A stretch of DNA of 7,707 bases, from contig PMSP01000150.1 in the NCBI GenBank assembly GCA_003168315.1, positions 1-7,707 of the forward strand, read 5' to 3'. This document shows, one piece after another, positions 1 to 5,646 of this stretch. Source of the stretch: Opitutaceae bacterium. Lineage in GTDB: Bacteria > Verrucomicrobiota > Verrucomicrobiia > Opitutales > Opitutaceae. Positions within the stretch are counted from its first letter, which is position 1; each line of letters opens with the position of its first letter. The notes under the pieces were generated by a model that had not been told where the DNA came from, did not search any database, and saw only the letters and a program-made list of their open reading frames with translations. Both the position numbers and the translations under genes were made by a program.

Positions 1-137
1 CAGGGGGGCGATCGCAGGGGGAAGGCGGAGCGGCCGTTTCAGCATCGTTGAATCGTATAGCCCGGCGCGGCCGGGGAACGCGATTCCCTTTTGGCTTCAG
101 TAGAGCTTCCCCTTCGTGTCCAATCACCGCCCCAGAC
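1..137. other. Upstream region of hisC, no gene identified
   Basis: The 137 bases before the preferred hisC start contain no convincing gene. A plus-strand frame is open from the TTG at 48 but reads as low-quality Arg/Pro-rich sequence. GTATAG at 55-60 could pass for a -10 box, but no -35 box lies at a proper distance. The left edge may belong to an upstream gene cut off by the window. Confidence 0.3.
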
Positions 138-1229
138 GTGAAGCCCTCCGAACTCGCCAAGCCATTCGTCCATGCCTACCCGGCCTATGTCCCGGGCAGG
201 CCGATCGAGGACGTCGCGAGGGAGATGGGCCTCGACCCGGCCGCCATCGTCAAGCTGGCCTCGAACGAGAACGCCTTCGGCCCGTCGCCGAGGGCGGTCG
301 AGGCCGCGAAGCGCGCCATCGAGCACGGCCAGCTCTACCCGGACGGGGGATGCCTCGCCCTCCGGAACCGGCTGGCCGAGTTCCACGGCCTGAAGCCCGA
401 GCAGTTCGTGATCGGCAACGGATCGAACGAGATCATCGAGTTCCTGGGGCACGTGTTCCTCTCGCGCGGGGACGAGGTGGTGATGGGCCTCCCGGAGTTC
501 GTCATGTACAGGCTGGTCGCGCTCCTCTTCGGCGCCACGCCGGTCGAGGTCCCCCTCGTCAACCACGGGAACGACCTGGGGGCGCTCGCCCGGGCGGTGA
601 CCCCGAGGACGAAGCTCGTCATCGTCGCCACCCCCAACAATCCGACCGGGACCGCCAACAGCCCGGAGGAGCTTGCCTCGTTCATCCGGTCGCTGCCCGA
701 CTGGGTGATCTGCGTCGTCGACGAGGCCTACTCCGACTTCGCGGACAACCCGCCGGACATCCGGCCGCTCATCAGGGAGGGCCTGAACGTGATCGGGCTG
801 CGCACGTTCTCGAAGGTCTACGGGCTTGCGTCCCTGCGGGTCGGTTACGGGTACGCGGGCGCGGAGCTCGCCTCGCTCCTCGACCGGGTGCGCCAGCCCT
901 TCAACGTGAACGCGGTCGCCCAGGCGGCCGCGGTGGCCGCGCTGGACGACCAGGATTTCGCAAGGATGTGCGCCCGGGAGACGAGGAAGGGGATCCGGCG
1001 GCTCGAGGAGGGCTTCGCGGACCTCGGCCTTGAGTTCGTCCCCAGCCAGGCGAACTTCGTCCTCGTCAGGGTCGGCGACGGCGCGCACGTCTTCGAGGAC
1101 CTCCAGCACCGCGGGATCATCGTTCGCCCGCTCAAGCTCTACGACATGCCCGAGTGGATCCGCGTGACCGCGGGGACGCCCGGGCAGAACGAGAGGCTCC
1201 TAGGCGAGCTGGCCGCGGTCCTTCCCTAG
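138..1229 (+). CDS. hisC: Histidinol-phosphate aminotransferase (HisC), class I/II PLP aminotransferase
   Basis: This is a cytosolic, PLP-dependent fold-type I aminotransferase. By family it converts imidazole acetol phosphate plus glutamate to L-histidinol phosphate in histidine synthesis. With the GTG at 138 as start it has 363 residues, the usual HisC length. Visible motifs are an N-terminal YVPGRPIEDVARE segment (about 17-29), KLASNENAFGPSP (39-51), the YPDGG strand (67-71), NPTG (168-171), DEAY (195-198) and the PLP-lysine motif TFSKVYGLASLRVGY with Lys226. A C-terminal RVTAGT segment has the carboxylate-binding Arg near 342. The frame is open back to a TTG at 48, but the extra 30 residues are arginine/proline-rich and not HisC-like, so GTG 138 is preferred; no Shine-Dalgarno motif precedes it. 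The 'GLASLR' in place of the common 'GLAGLR' is a mild variation. Its last 10 codons overlap the end of the opposing sua5 gene. No other his gene is in view, so this copy could serve phenylalanine/tyrosine transamination instead, as some HisC paralogues do. Confidence 0.93.
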   Translation: MKPSELAKPFVHAYPAYVPGRPIEDVAREMGLDPAAIVKLASNENAFGPSPRAVEAAKRAIEHGQLYPDGGCLALRNRLAEFHGLKPEQFVIGNGSNEIIEFLGHVFLSRGDEVVMGLPEFVMYRLVALLFGATPVEVPLVNHGNDLGALARAVTPRTKLVIVATPNNPTGTANSPEELASFIRSLPDWVICVVDEAYSDFADNPPDIRPLIREGLNVIGLRTFSKVYGLASLRVGYGYAGAELASLLDRVRQPFNVNAVAQAAAVAALDDQDFARMCARETRKGIRRLEEGFADLGLEFVPSQANFVLVRVGDGAHVFEDLQHRGIIVRPLKLYDMPEWIRVTAGTPGQNERLLGELAAVLP

Positions 1230-2222
1230 CCAGCTCGAGGAAGCCCGCTGCAGGCGGTCGGACAGGGCCTCCGCCATCCCGGCTCCCCTCGGGCGCTCGA
1301 CGTGGATTCTCCTGAACCCGCCTTCGTCCAGTTCCCGCAGGAGCGCGAACAGGCGCCGGGCGGCGCGCCCCAGGTCGCCGCGAGCGTCGAGCCAGAATAT
1401 GTTGCCGCGTTTGTCCCGTGCTCCCCGGGGCCGACGGACGAACACCCAGGCGTCGCGCGCGCTGCCGGCGGCGGCGATCCCCGGCGTCAGCCTCGCATGC
1501 AGGATGACCGGCGTCCGCGGGCTGTAGTGGCGCGCCATCTGGCCCGGGGCGACCTGGCTTCCCCGGCCGGGAGCCTTCCGCGACCTTGCGACGGGCACCC
1601 CGAGCACCCTTGCGACCTGCTGGCGGGTGATCGGCCCCGGGCGCAGGAGGACGGGCCGGCGCGGGGCGCGCAGGTCGACGATCGTCGACTCGAGCCCGAT
1701 CGCGGACGGCCCGCCGTCCAGTATGTGCCGAATCCTCGAGCCAAGGCTCCGGGCGACATGCGCCGCGGTCGTCGGGCTCACATACCCGAAGGGGTTCGCG
1801 CTCGGCGCCGCCAGCGGCACGCCGGCCAGCCGGATCAGGCGGCGCAAGAGGGGATGGGAGGGCATCCTGACAGCCACGCTCGGGAGGCCCGCCGTCGCCT
1901 CGTCCGGCACGTCGTCCGTCTTCGGCAGCACGATCGTCAGAGCCCCAGGCCAGAACCTGCGCGCGAGCCTCAGGGCCGCGGCGTTCGGGACGGCGACCCG
2001 CGCCAGGTCGCGCAGCGACGCGATGTGGACGATCAGGGGGTCGCTCGACGGACGCCCCTTCGCCGCGAATATCCGCAGGCAGGCCGGCCGGCTGGTCGCG
2101 TCGGCCGCAAGGCCGTAGACCGTCTCCGTCGGCACGGCCACCAGCCCTCCCTCCCTCAGGACCCTCGCGAGGCGCGCCAGGTTTCGCGGGGTCCCCCGGT
2201 AAATGCGCGCGTTTCGGGCCAT
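1200..2222 (-). CDS. L-threonylcarbamoyladenylate synthase, Sua5-type (YrdC + Sua5 domains)
   Basis: By family this enzyme makes threonylcarbamoyl-AMP from threonine, bicarbonate and ATP, the first step of t6A37 modification of ANN-decoding tRNAs. It is cytosolic. The 340 residues match the two-domain Sua5/YwlC form rather than the short YrdC form. The YrdC domain (about 8-195) shows PTETVYGLAADA (31-42), KGRP (55-58), DPLIVH (61-66), WPGALTIVL (91-99), APSANPFGYVSPT (139-151), ESTIVDL (178-184) and LRPGPIT (193-199). The linker has the Sua5 signature PGQMARHYSP (226-235). The C-terminal Sua5 domain ends with GAGMAEALSDRLQRAS (313-328). The ATG start is preceded by a strong AAGGAG Shine-Dalgarno motif a few bases upstream, the best ribosome-binding site in the window. 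Its 3' end overlaps hisC by 30 bp in the opposite direction. rpsR lies upstream on the same strand with an intrinsic terminator in between. Names used for this family are sua5, ywlC or tsaC2. Confidence 0.93.
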   Translation of the reverse strand: MARNARIYRGTPRNLARLARVLREGGLVAVPTETVYGLAADATSRPACLRIFAAKGRPSSDPLIVHIASLRDLARVAVPNAAALRLARRFWPGALTIVLPKTDDVPDEATAGLPSVAVRMPSHPLLRRLIRLAGVPLAAPSANPFGYVSPTTAAHVARSLGSRIRHILDGGPSAIGLESTIVDLRAPRRPVLLRPGPITRQQVARVLGVPVARSRKAPGRGSQVAPGQMARHYSPRTPVILHARLTPGIAAAGSARDAWVFVRRPRGARDKRGNIFWLDARGDLGRAARRLFALLRELDEGGFRRIHVERPRGAGMAEALSDRLQRASSSWLGKDRGQLA

Positions 2223-2225
2223 GGT

Positions 2226-2231
2226 CTCCTT
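2226..2231 (-). promoter_or_regulatory. Shine-Dalgarno site of the Sua5-type gene
   Basis: Read on the minus strand, AAGGAG lies just before ACC-ATG and fixes the start at 2222. It stands out because the other genes in this window have weak or no recognisable Shine-Dalgarno motifs. Confidence 0.75.
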
Positions 2232-2248
2232 CCCTCGGGAAAATGGGC

Positions 2249-2278
2249 AAAAAAAGACCGGAGCCTTTTAAGCTCCGG
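2249..2278 (-). terminator. Intrinsic (rho-independent) terminator downstream of rpsR
   Basis: On the minus strand CCGGAGC (2278-2272) pairs perfectly with GCTCCGG (2264-2258) across a 7-nt A/T-rich loop. After two bases comes an uninterrupted run of seven T (2255-2249). This is a textbook terminator for transcripts leaving rpsR. It ends only 26 nt before the ATG of the Sua5-type gene, so that gene needs either a promoter overlapping this hairpin or read-through from rpsR. The plus-strand orientation has no matching T tract, so it acts in one direction. Confidence 0.88.
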
Positions 2279-2284
2279 CAATCA

Positions 2285-2317
2285 GGCGTTCGCCGAGCGC
2301 TCGCTCACTTCGTGAGC
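2285..2317. repeat. Cluster of short palindromes at the rpsR 3' end
   Basis: Three small dyads lie back to back: GGCG-TT-CGCC (2285-2294), the perfect 10-bp palindrome CGAGCGCTCG (2294-2303), and GCTCAC-TTC-GTGAGC (2303-2317). The last spans the final codons and stop of rpsR. They precede the true terminator at 2249-2278. They may stabilise the mRNA 3' end or simply reflect GC-rich base composition. Confidence 0.4.
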
Positions 2318-2499
2318 AGCATGTTGCGCGAGTGCTTGATCGTGCGGGTGACCGCACGCTGGTGCTTTGCGCAGAGGCCGGTGTACTTGCGGGGCAGGAT
2401 CTTGCCCGTGTCGGTGACAAAGCGGACCCAGGCCGGGGGATCCGTGAACGGGATCTGCGCGGGGGTCGGGGTCTGCTGCTTGGTTTCAACGGTGCTCAT
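2305..2499 (-). CDS. rpsR: Small ribosomal subunit protein bS18
   Basis: This is a component of the 30S platform, where bS18 pairs with bS6 and contacts 16S rRNA. The 64 residues contain the diagnostic block RFVTDTGKILPRKYTGLC followed by AKHQRAVTRTIKHSRNMLL, which is the conserved helical core of the family. It is shorter than typical 75-90 residue bS18 because both tails are reduced: residues 1-20 are Thr/Pro/Gln-rich, and the C-terminus stops right after the last helix. Only one cysteine is present (GLCAKHQ), so it is the zinc-free type. The gene is alone: rpsF, ssb and rplI, which often accompany rpsR, are absent from this window. No Shine-Dalgarno sequence is visible before the ATG at 2499, where the leader reads TTTTACACACATC. 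Transcription is expected to end at the hairpin at 2249-2278. Confidence 0.93.
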   Translation of the reverse strand: MSTVETKQQTPTPAQIPFTDPPAWVRFVTDTGKILPRKYTGLCAKHQRAVTRTIKHSRNMLLTK

Positions 2500-2580
2500 G
2501 ATGTGTGTAAAATGTGGAAGGGGGAGCGTGCGGCACCCCCCGGCGATGTCAACCCGGCAGTATGCGTGGGCCCCGGGGTC
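2500..2580 (-). promoter_or_regulatory. Short rpsR leader / possible promoter region
   Basis: This 81-bp gap separates the 650-residue membrane-protein gene from rpsR. On the minus strand it contains a perfect TTGACA (2552-2547), but no TATAAT-like box 16-18 bp downstream. GGGGG and CCCCC arms around 2520-2540 could form a hairpin. An 8-bp palindrome CCCCGGGG sits just after the upstream stop codon without a T tract. I can say only that an rpsR promoter or leader structure probably lies here. Confidence 0.3.
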
Positions 2581-4533
2581 CTATATCTGGCGGAAGTCGC
2601 CCTTCCTCAGCGGGAAGATCGGCCTGCCCAGGCGCTCCGAGCTCACGCGCTCAAGCTCCAGGGCCACGGTGTAATTGTGCGTCACGAAGCGAAGGAGTTC
2701 GGTCCTCGGGATGCTGAGGCAGCGGGTGTCATGCTGGGCCGTGACGCTCGCGTTCGGGGAGCTGTTCTGCATGAGGCCGATCTCGCCGAAGAACTCGCCG
2801 GCGCGGATCGTCGCGAGCCGGTGGGTTCCCTTGGTGACCAGGGCGTCGCCCTGGAAGATGACGAAGAACTCCTCGACGGTCTGGCCCTCGCTCAGGATGG
2901 CGGCGTCGGGCTCGTAGCTCGTGATCGACGACAGCCGCGCGAACCGGTTGATGGCCTGGAGGTGCCAGTTCTGGCAGAGCGATATCCGCCGCAGGAAGGG
3001 CGCCTTCAGCAGCATGTCCGTCAGCGTCGTCTGCGTGACGCGCCTGACGATCAGCTTCTCCGCGGTCGAGCGGTCGAGCGTCAGGAGGATGACGGGGGTC
3101 TGCGTCCGGAAGCGGTACTTCGGGTACTTGGGATCGGCCAGGTCATGGAGGCCGATGATGTCGCCCTCGCTCAGCACCTGGACCTGCACGGTCCTGCCGG
3201 TCGGCATCTCGCGGCGCACGCTCACCTTGCCGCTGACGATCAGGGAGACCTGGGTAGGGGCGTCGCCGTGCTCCGGGAGGGACTTCCAGGGCCCGTGCTT
3301 GCGCATGGTCATCAGGCGGGCGAGCTCCTGGCGCTGCGGGGGCTGGAGCATGCTCATGACCGGCGACTGGGCCAAAAGCTTCACCCGGCTGGACTCGTCG
3401 AGGAGGATCTGGTTCGAGCCGAACCAGCGCCTGTGCCAGAGCCGCAGCGTGTCGCGGCGGGCCCGGGCCCGCTCCCGCGCCAGGTGGAAGATCTCGTAGG
3501 CCAGGTAGCCCGCGCACAGGGCGCACAGGGAGCTGAAGATGCCCATGGCCACGCGGATTCCGTTCGCCTCCCAGAACGTGAGCGTCCACGGCGGGATTTC
3601 CCCGAGGCGCGCGCCCCAGTAGAGGGCCGCGAGGGTCCAGAAGACGCCGTAGGCCATCCTCACCCACGTGGTGGGCTGGGTGAGCGCCCTCCGGAGCTCC
3701 CGGATCCGGCCGTCCGGCTCCCGGTTGTGCTGGAAGATGTAGCCGTACTCGGCGTCGCTCGGGCCGCGCTTGTCGCCGACGTGGATCAGCCCGACGACCC
3801 GGCCCCCGAAGAGCGGGCGCATGCTGACGATCAGGCCGATCAGGGAGAAGAAGCCCCATTCCGGCCGGTTCCAGGCGGCGATGCCGGCGGCGGTGGCGAG
3901 GGCCGCGGGTGCCGCGATCCCGATCGTCGTCTTGTCGGCCGTCGGGAGCATGATCGCGTCCTGCGTGTCCACGGTGAAGTGGGGCGGGAGCGCGATCCAG
4001 CGCCAGCGCGGCCGGTAGACCTCGCCGCCGGCGCCGCGGATGAGGCATGCCTTAAGGAAATTGCCGAAGCTCAGCGTCGCGCTGACGAGCGCGATGCCGG
4101 CGACCCAGTCGAGCGGCATCGTCGGGAGCTTCGGCCGGAAGCCGATCGACATGGCGACGCCGACGCAGAAGAGGACGAGGAGGGGCCTGGCAATGACCTT
4201 CGGGCGGACGGCCCAGTTCCACTCGTACGCCTTGACGGGCTCCTGGACGGACGTCGGCTCAAGGAGGATGTTCGAGCGCAGCGCCTTCAGGATCAGCTCG
4301 TAGAACTCGCCGAGCGGCAGGCAAAGGCGCTCGCGGATGGCGGTGCCGAGCACGTTCGGCACCGTCTGCGGCTTCTCGAAGAGCTGCAGGAGAACCCACT
4401 CCTCGGGCGTCACGCGAAGATAGGTCTTCTGCGGCACGTTCTTCAGAACGTACAGCCCGTTGATCAGCTCGCTCCGCTGGAGTTGCGGTGCGAGGCCGAG
4501 CGTCTGGGCCGAGAGGATGAGGTTGATGTCCAT
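2581..4533 (-). CDS. Polytopic membrane protein: M50-like pseudoprotease scaffold with two C-terminal cyclic-nucleotide-binding-like domains
   Basis: The 650 residues fall into three parts. Residues 1-100 are soluble; LRVTPEEWVLLQLFEKP (39-55) followed by a helical stretch ending RSNILLEP resembles the PqqD-like winged-helix region that precedes some M50 metallopeptidases. Residues 113-350 hold about six hydrophobic segments (near 113-131, 141-163, 204-221, 227-250, 293-309, 326-347). Here GGEVYRP, then PHFTVDTQDA, then IAAPAALATAAG follow the order seen in large M50 (site-2-protease-like) proteins. At the HExxH position, however, the sequence is GNFLK (157-161), and the second metal motif region reads SMRPLFGGR, so no zinc ligands remain. 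Residues 378-500 and 508-632 are two cyclic-nucleotide-binding folds; the second has FFGEIGLM (581-588) and PNASV (593-597). Both phosphate-binding cassettes deviate from the cAMP consensus. The ATG lies 12 bp after the response regulator stop, with a weak GGCGG site, indicating co-transcription. The function is unknown; the M50 relationship is my inference. Confidence 0.75.
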   Translation of the reverse strand: MDINLILSAQTLGLAPQLQRSELINGLYVLKNVPQKTYLRVTPEEWVLLQLFEKPQTVPNVLGTAIRERLCLPLGEFYELILKALRSNILLEPTSVQEPVKAYEWNWAVRPKVIARPLLVLFCVGVAMSIGFRPKLPTMPLDWVAGIALVSATLSFGNFLKACLIRGAGGEVYRPRWRWIALPPHFTVDTQDAIMLPTADKTTIGIAAPAALATAAGIAAWNRPEWGFFSLIGLIVSMRPLFGGRVVGLIHVGDKRGPSDAEYGYIFQHNREPDGRIRELRRALTQPTTWVRMAYGVFWTLAALYWGARLGEIPPWTLTFWEANGIRVAMGIFSSLCALCAGYLAYEIFHLARERARARRDTLRLWHRRWFGSNQILLDESSRVKLLAQSPVMSMLQPPQRQELARLMTMRKHGPWKSLPEHGDAPTQVSLIVSGKVSVRREMPTGRTVQVQVLSEGDIIGLHDLADPKYPKYRFRTQTPVILLTLDRSTAEKLIVRRVTQTTLTDMLLKAPFLRRISLCQNWHLQAINRFARLSSITSYEPDAAILSEGQTVEEFFVIFQGDALVTKGTHRLATIRAGEFFGEIGLMQNSSPNASVTAQHDTRCLSIPRTELLRFVTHNYTVALELERVSSERLGRPIFPLRKGDFRQI

Positions 4534-4545
4534 TAATCCGCCAAA

Positions 4546-4968
4546 TCAGGGGGAGGCTTCGGGGCTGGCCAGGGCGTCGCGCACGGCGGACACGAGCTGG
4601 GTGTTCTCGAACGGCTTCGCGAGGAACCGGTGCTCGCGCAGGTCCGTGGGCCACCAGGAGACGTCGCTCAGGCGGCCGCTGATGAAGATGACGTTCAGGT
4701 CGCGCATCCGGCCGCACATGCGGCGGACGAGGTCTAGGCCGTCGACCCCGGGCATGAGCACGTCGCAGATGACGAGCGCGGGGGGATGGGCGTGGGTCTT
4801 CAGCGCCTCCAGGGCGTCTTCGCCGCCTTCGGCGGAGACGACGGTCCAGTTCTGGGCGCGCAGGATGACCTCGATCAGCAGCCGCATGGACGGCTCGTCG
4901 TCGACAACCAGGATCCATGGGCCGGCGGGGGGTGTCGGCGATTCTGTTGAGGGAGATGACTTGTTCAT
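4546..4968 (-). CDS. Stand-alone response regulator receiver domain (CheY-like)
   Basis: This is a phosphoacceptor receiver without an output domain. With the ATG at 4968 it has 140 residues. A flexible Ser/Thr/Pro-rich tail (1-17) leads into the Rossmann-like receiver: ILVVDDEPSMR with the acidic pair Asp23/Asp24, the phosphorylation site Asp69 in VICDVLMPGVDG, the conserved Ser97 in FISGR, and Lys118 in FLAKPF. All catalytic positions are intact, so it should be phosphorylatable. A WW pair in the beta4-alpha4 region is unusual. The frame is open five codons further to a TTG at 4983, but no Shine-Dalgarno supports either start. No histidine kinase is in the window. The gene leads a two-gene unit with the membrane protein 12 bp downstream, so that protein may be its partner or may report to the same pathway. 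The 5' leader can form competing hairpins and lies below a 48-bp interrupted palindrome. Confidence 0.88.
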   Translation of the reverse strand: MNKSSPSTESPTPPAGPWILVVDDEPSMRLLIEVILRAQNWTVVSAEGGEDALEALKTHAHPPALVICDVLMPGVDGLDLVRRMCGRMRDLNVIFISGRLSDVSWWPTDLREHRFLAKPFENTQLVSAVRDALASPEASP

Positions 4969-4986
4969 AATTTGGGCGGCCAATGG

Positions 4987-5015
4987 CCAGCCGCGTCGGC
5001 TGGAACCAACGCGGC
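4987..5015 (-). promoter_or_regulatory. Competing hairpins in the response regulator leader
   Basis: Read on the minus strand, GCCGCGT (5015-5009) can pair with ACGCGGC (4996-4990). Alternatively CCAGCCG (5003-4997) can pair with CGGCTGG (4993-4987) across a 3-nt loop. The two stems share bases 4990-4993 and cannot form together. They lie 19 nt upstream of the preferred ATG. A purine-rich AAGGAG (about 5027-5022) sits further upstream and is followed by a 14-codon TTG-started frame whose TGA overlaps the gene's ATG. This could be a translational switch or chance pairing in GC-rich DNA. Confidence 0.35.
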
Positions 5016-5050
5016 TTTGTAGGCTCCTTTCTCTAACGCTTCTCGCGCGT

Positions 5051-5098
5051 CTGCCAGTGGAATAAACACTTAGTCCGCTTTATTCCGCTAGCTGGCAG
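5051..5098. repeat. 48-bp interrupted palindrome
   Basis: The outer arms CTGCCAG (5051-5057) and CTGGCAG (5092-5098) are perfectly complementary, as are the inner arms GGAATAAA (5059-5066) and TTTATTCC (5079-5086). The 12-base centre is 5067-5078. The left side has one unpaired base between inner and outer arms and the right side has five. No T tract follows on either strand, so it is not a plain terminator. It lies about 83 bp upstream of the response regulator ATG and could be an operator, a REP-like element or a small non-autonomous repeat. Confidence 0.65.
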
Positions 5099-5265
5099 AT
5101 TGTTGCAGGAAATTTGCGGGAGGATTTTCCAACGACTTCCGTCACGTTAATGTCTTTTACCAAAACCCGTTACATTGTTTTCAGGAAGCAACTTAACCCT
5201 TAAGACTGGAGGGTACGGGTGCGGTTCTGCTGAAAGTGTAAATTATCTTTGTATCGCCTTGGCGG

Positions 5266-5351
5266 GCAAAGATCGGCCACCGGAGCCTCGCGCTCACGGA
5301 TTCGGGGCGAACCCGTCCTGTCACGCCGCGCGGGATCGGGTCGATCTTTGC
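5266..5351. repeat. Long-spaced inverted repeat with internal dyads
   Basis: The 13-base arms at 5266-5278 (GCAAAGATCGGCC) and 5339-5351 (GGTCGATCTTTGC) are complementary at 12 of 13 positions across a 60-nt spacer. Inside the spacer TTCG-GGG-CGAA forms a small hairpin. A 10-bp direct repeat CGCGGGATCG occurs at 5329-5338 and again at 5360-5369. Together these could form a closed, branched RNA structure. There is no match I recognise to a known riboswitch. Confidence 0.4.
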
Positions 5352-5469
5352 GGATTGGCCGCGGGATCGCTCGGGTTGGGCGGAGTGTCATTTGCGTGCA
5401 GCCCGTCCGCCCCCTTGATCGTAGTCCAAGGATGGGATTGCAGCTTGGCCCGCGAATATCGGATTGGGA

Positions 5470-5530
5470 CGCCAGGCCCATTGCCGCCGGCCAAAGGCGT
5501 GGAAAAATTGCGCCTGGCGCCCAAGGCGCC
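5470..5530. repeat. Nested inverted repeats upstream of the secreted-protein gene
   Basis: CGCCAGGC (5470-5477) pairs perfectly with GCCTGGCG (5512-5519). Overlapping the right arm, GGCGCC (5516-5521) can instead pair with GGCGCC (5525-5530) across CAA. The two pairings exclude each other. No T tract follows, so termination is not indicated. Confidence 0.35.
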
Positions 5531-5646
5531 CCGACCCTGCGGCATGGCCCTGGCTCGGAAAATCCTAAGCGACTCGGGTACAATATTTTGACTGTAAACG
5601 CGCCGGCGCGGCACAGGATGAGCAGGCATCGGTTGTGCAAAGCCCC

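Larger units (their letters stand above)
4969..5646. other. Gene-free region between divergent genes
   Basis: About 680 bp separate the minus-strand response regulator from the plus-strand secreted-protein gene. Frames of 130-146 codons exist here but are Arg/Pro-rich, have no recognisable domain and lack starts with ribosome-binding sites. Bases from roughly 5055 to 5260 are clearly richer in A/T than the surroundings and probably contain the divergent promoters. Bases from 5266 to 5530 are GC-rich and dense in inverted repeats, listed separately. TACAAT at 5579-5584 is the best -10-like box before the secreted-protein gene, but its expected -35 position reads CGGAAA, so it is weak. Confidence 0.6.

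Noticed and set aside
48..137. N-terminal extension of hisC from the TTG at 48
   Set aside because: The added 30 residues are Arg/Ser/Pro-rich and do not resemble HisC N-termini; the GTG at 138 gives the family's usual length.
39..1109. 356-codon minus-strand frame opposite hisC
   Set aside because: Antisense shadow with Arg/Glu/Asp/Pro/Val-rich composition and no domain; hisC motifs are unambiguous on the plus strand.
2332..4536. 734-codon open frame on the plus strand
   Set aside because: It lies opposite the membrane protein gene and reads as Arg/Glu/Pro/Asp-rich low-complexity sequence with no domain. The minus strand shows membrane helices and CNB motifs, so this is its antisense shadow.
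5051..5098. Integron attC site
   Set aside because: Neither the GTTRRRY core site nor its RYYYAAC counterpart is present, and no integrase or cassette array is visible.
5093..5107. Sigma-54-like promoter (TGGCA...TGCA)
   Set aside because: The GG and GC elements are 9 bases apart instead of the required 10, and the sequence overlaps the palindrome arm.
5208..5233. GGAGG followed by a GTG start
   Set aside because: The frame stops after four codons, too short to support as a gene.
5261..5351. Possible c-di-GMP (GEMM) riboswitch suggested by GGGCAAAG
   Set aside because: The rest of the GEMM consensus, including its tetraloop and receptor helices, is not visible.
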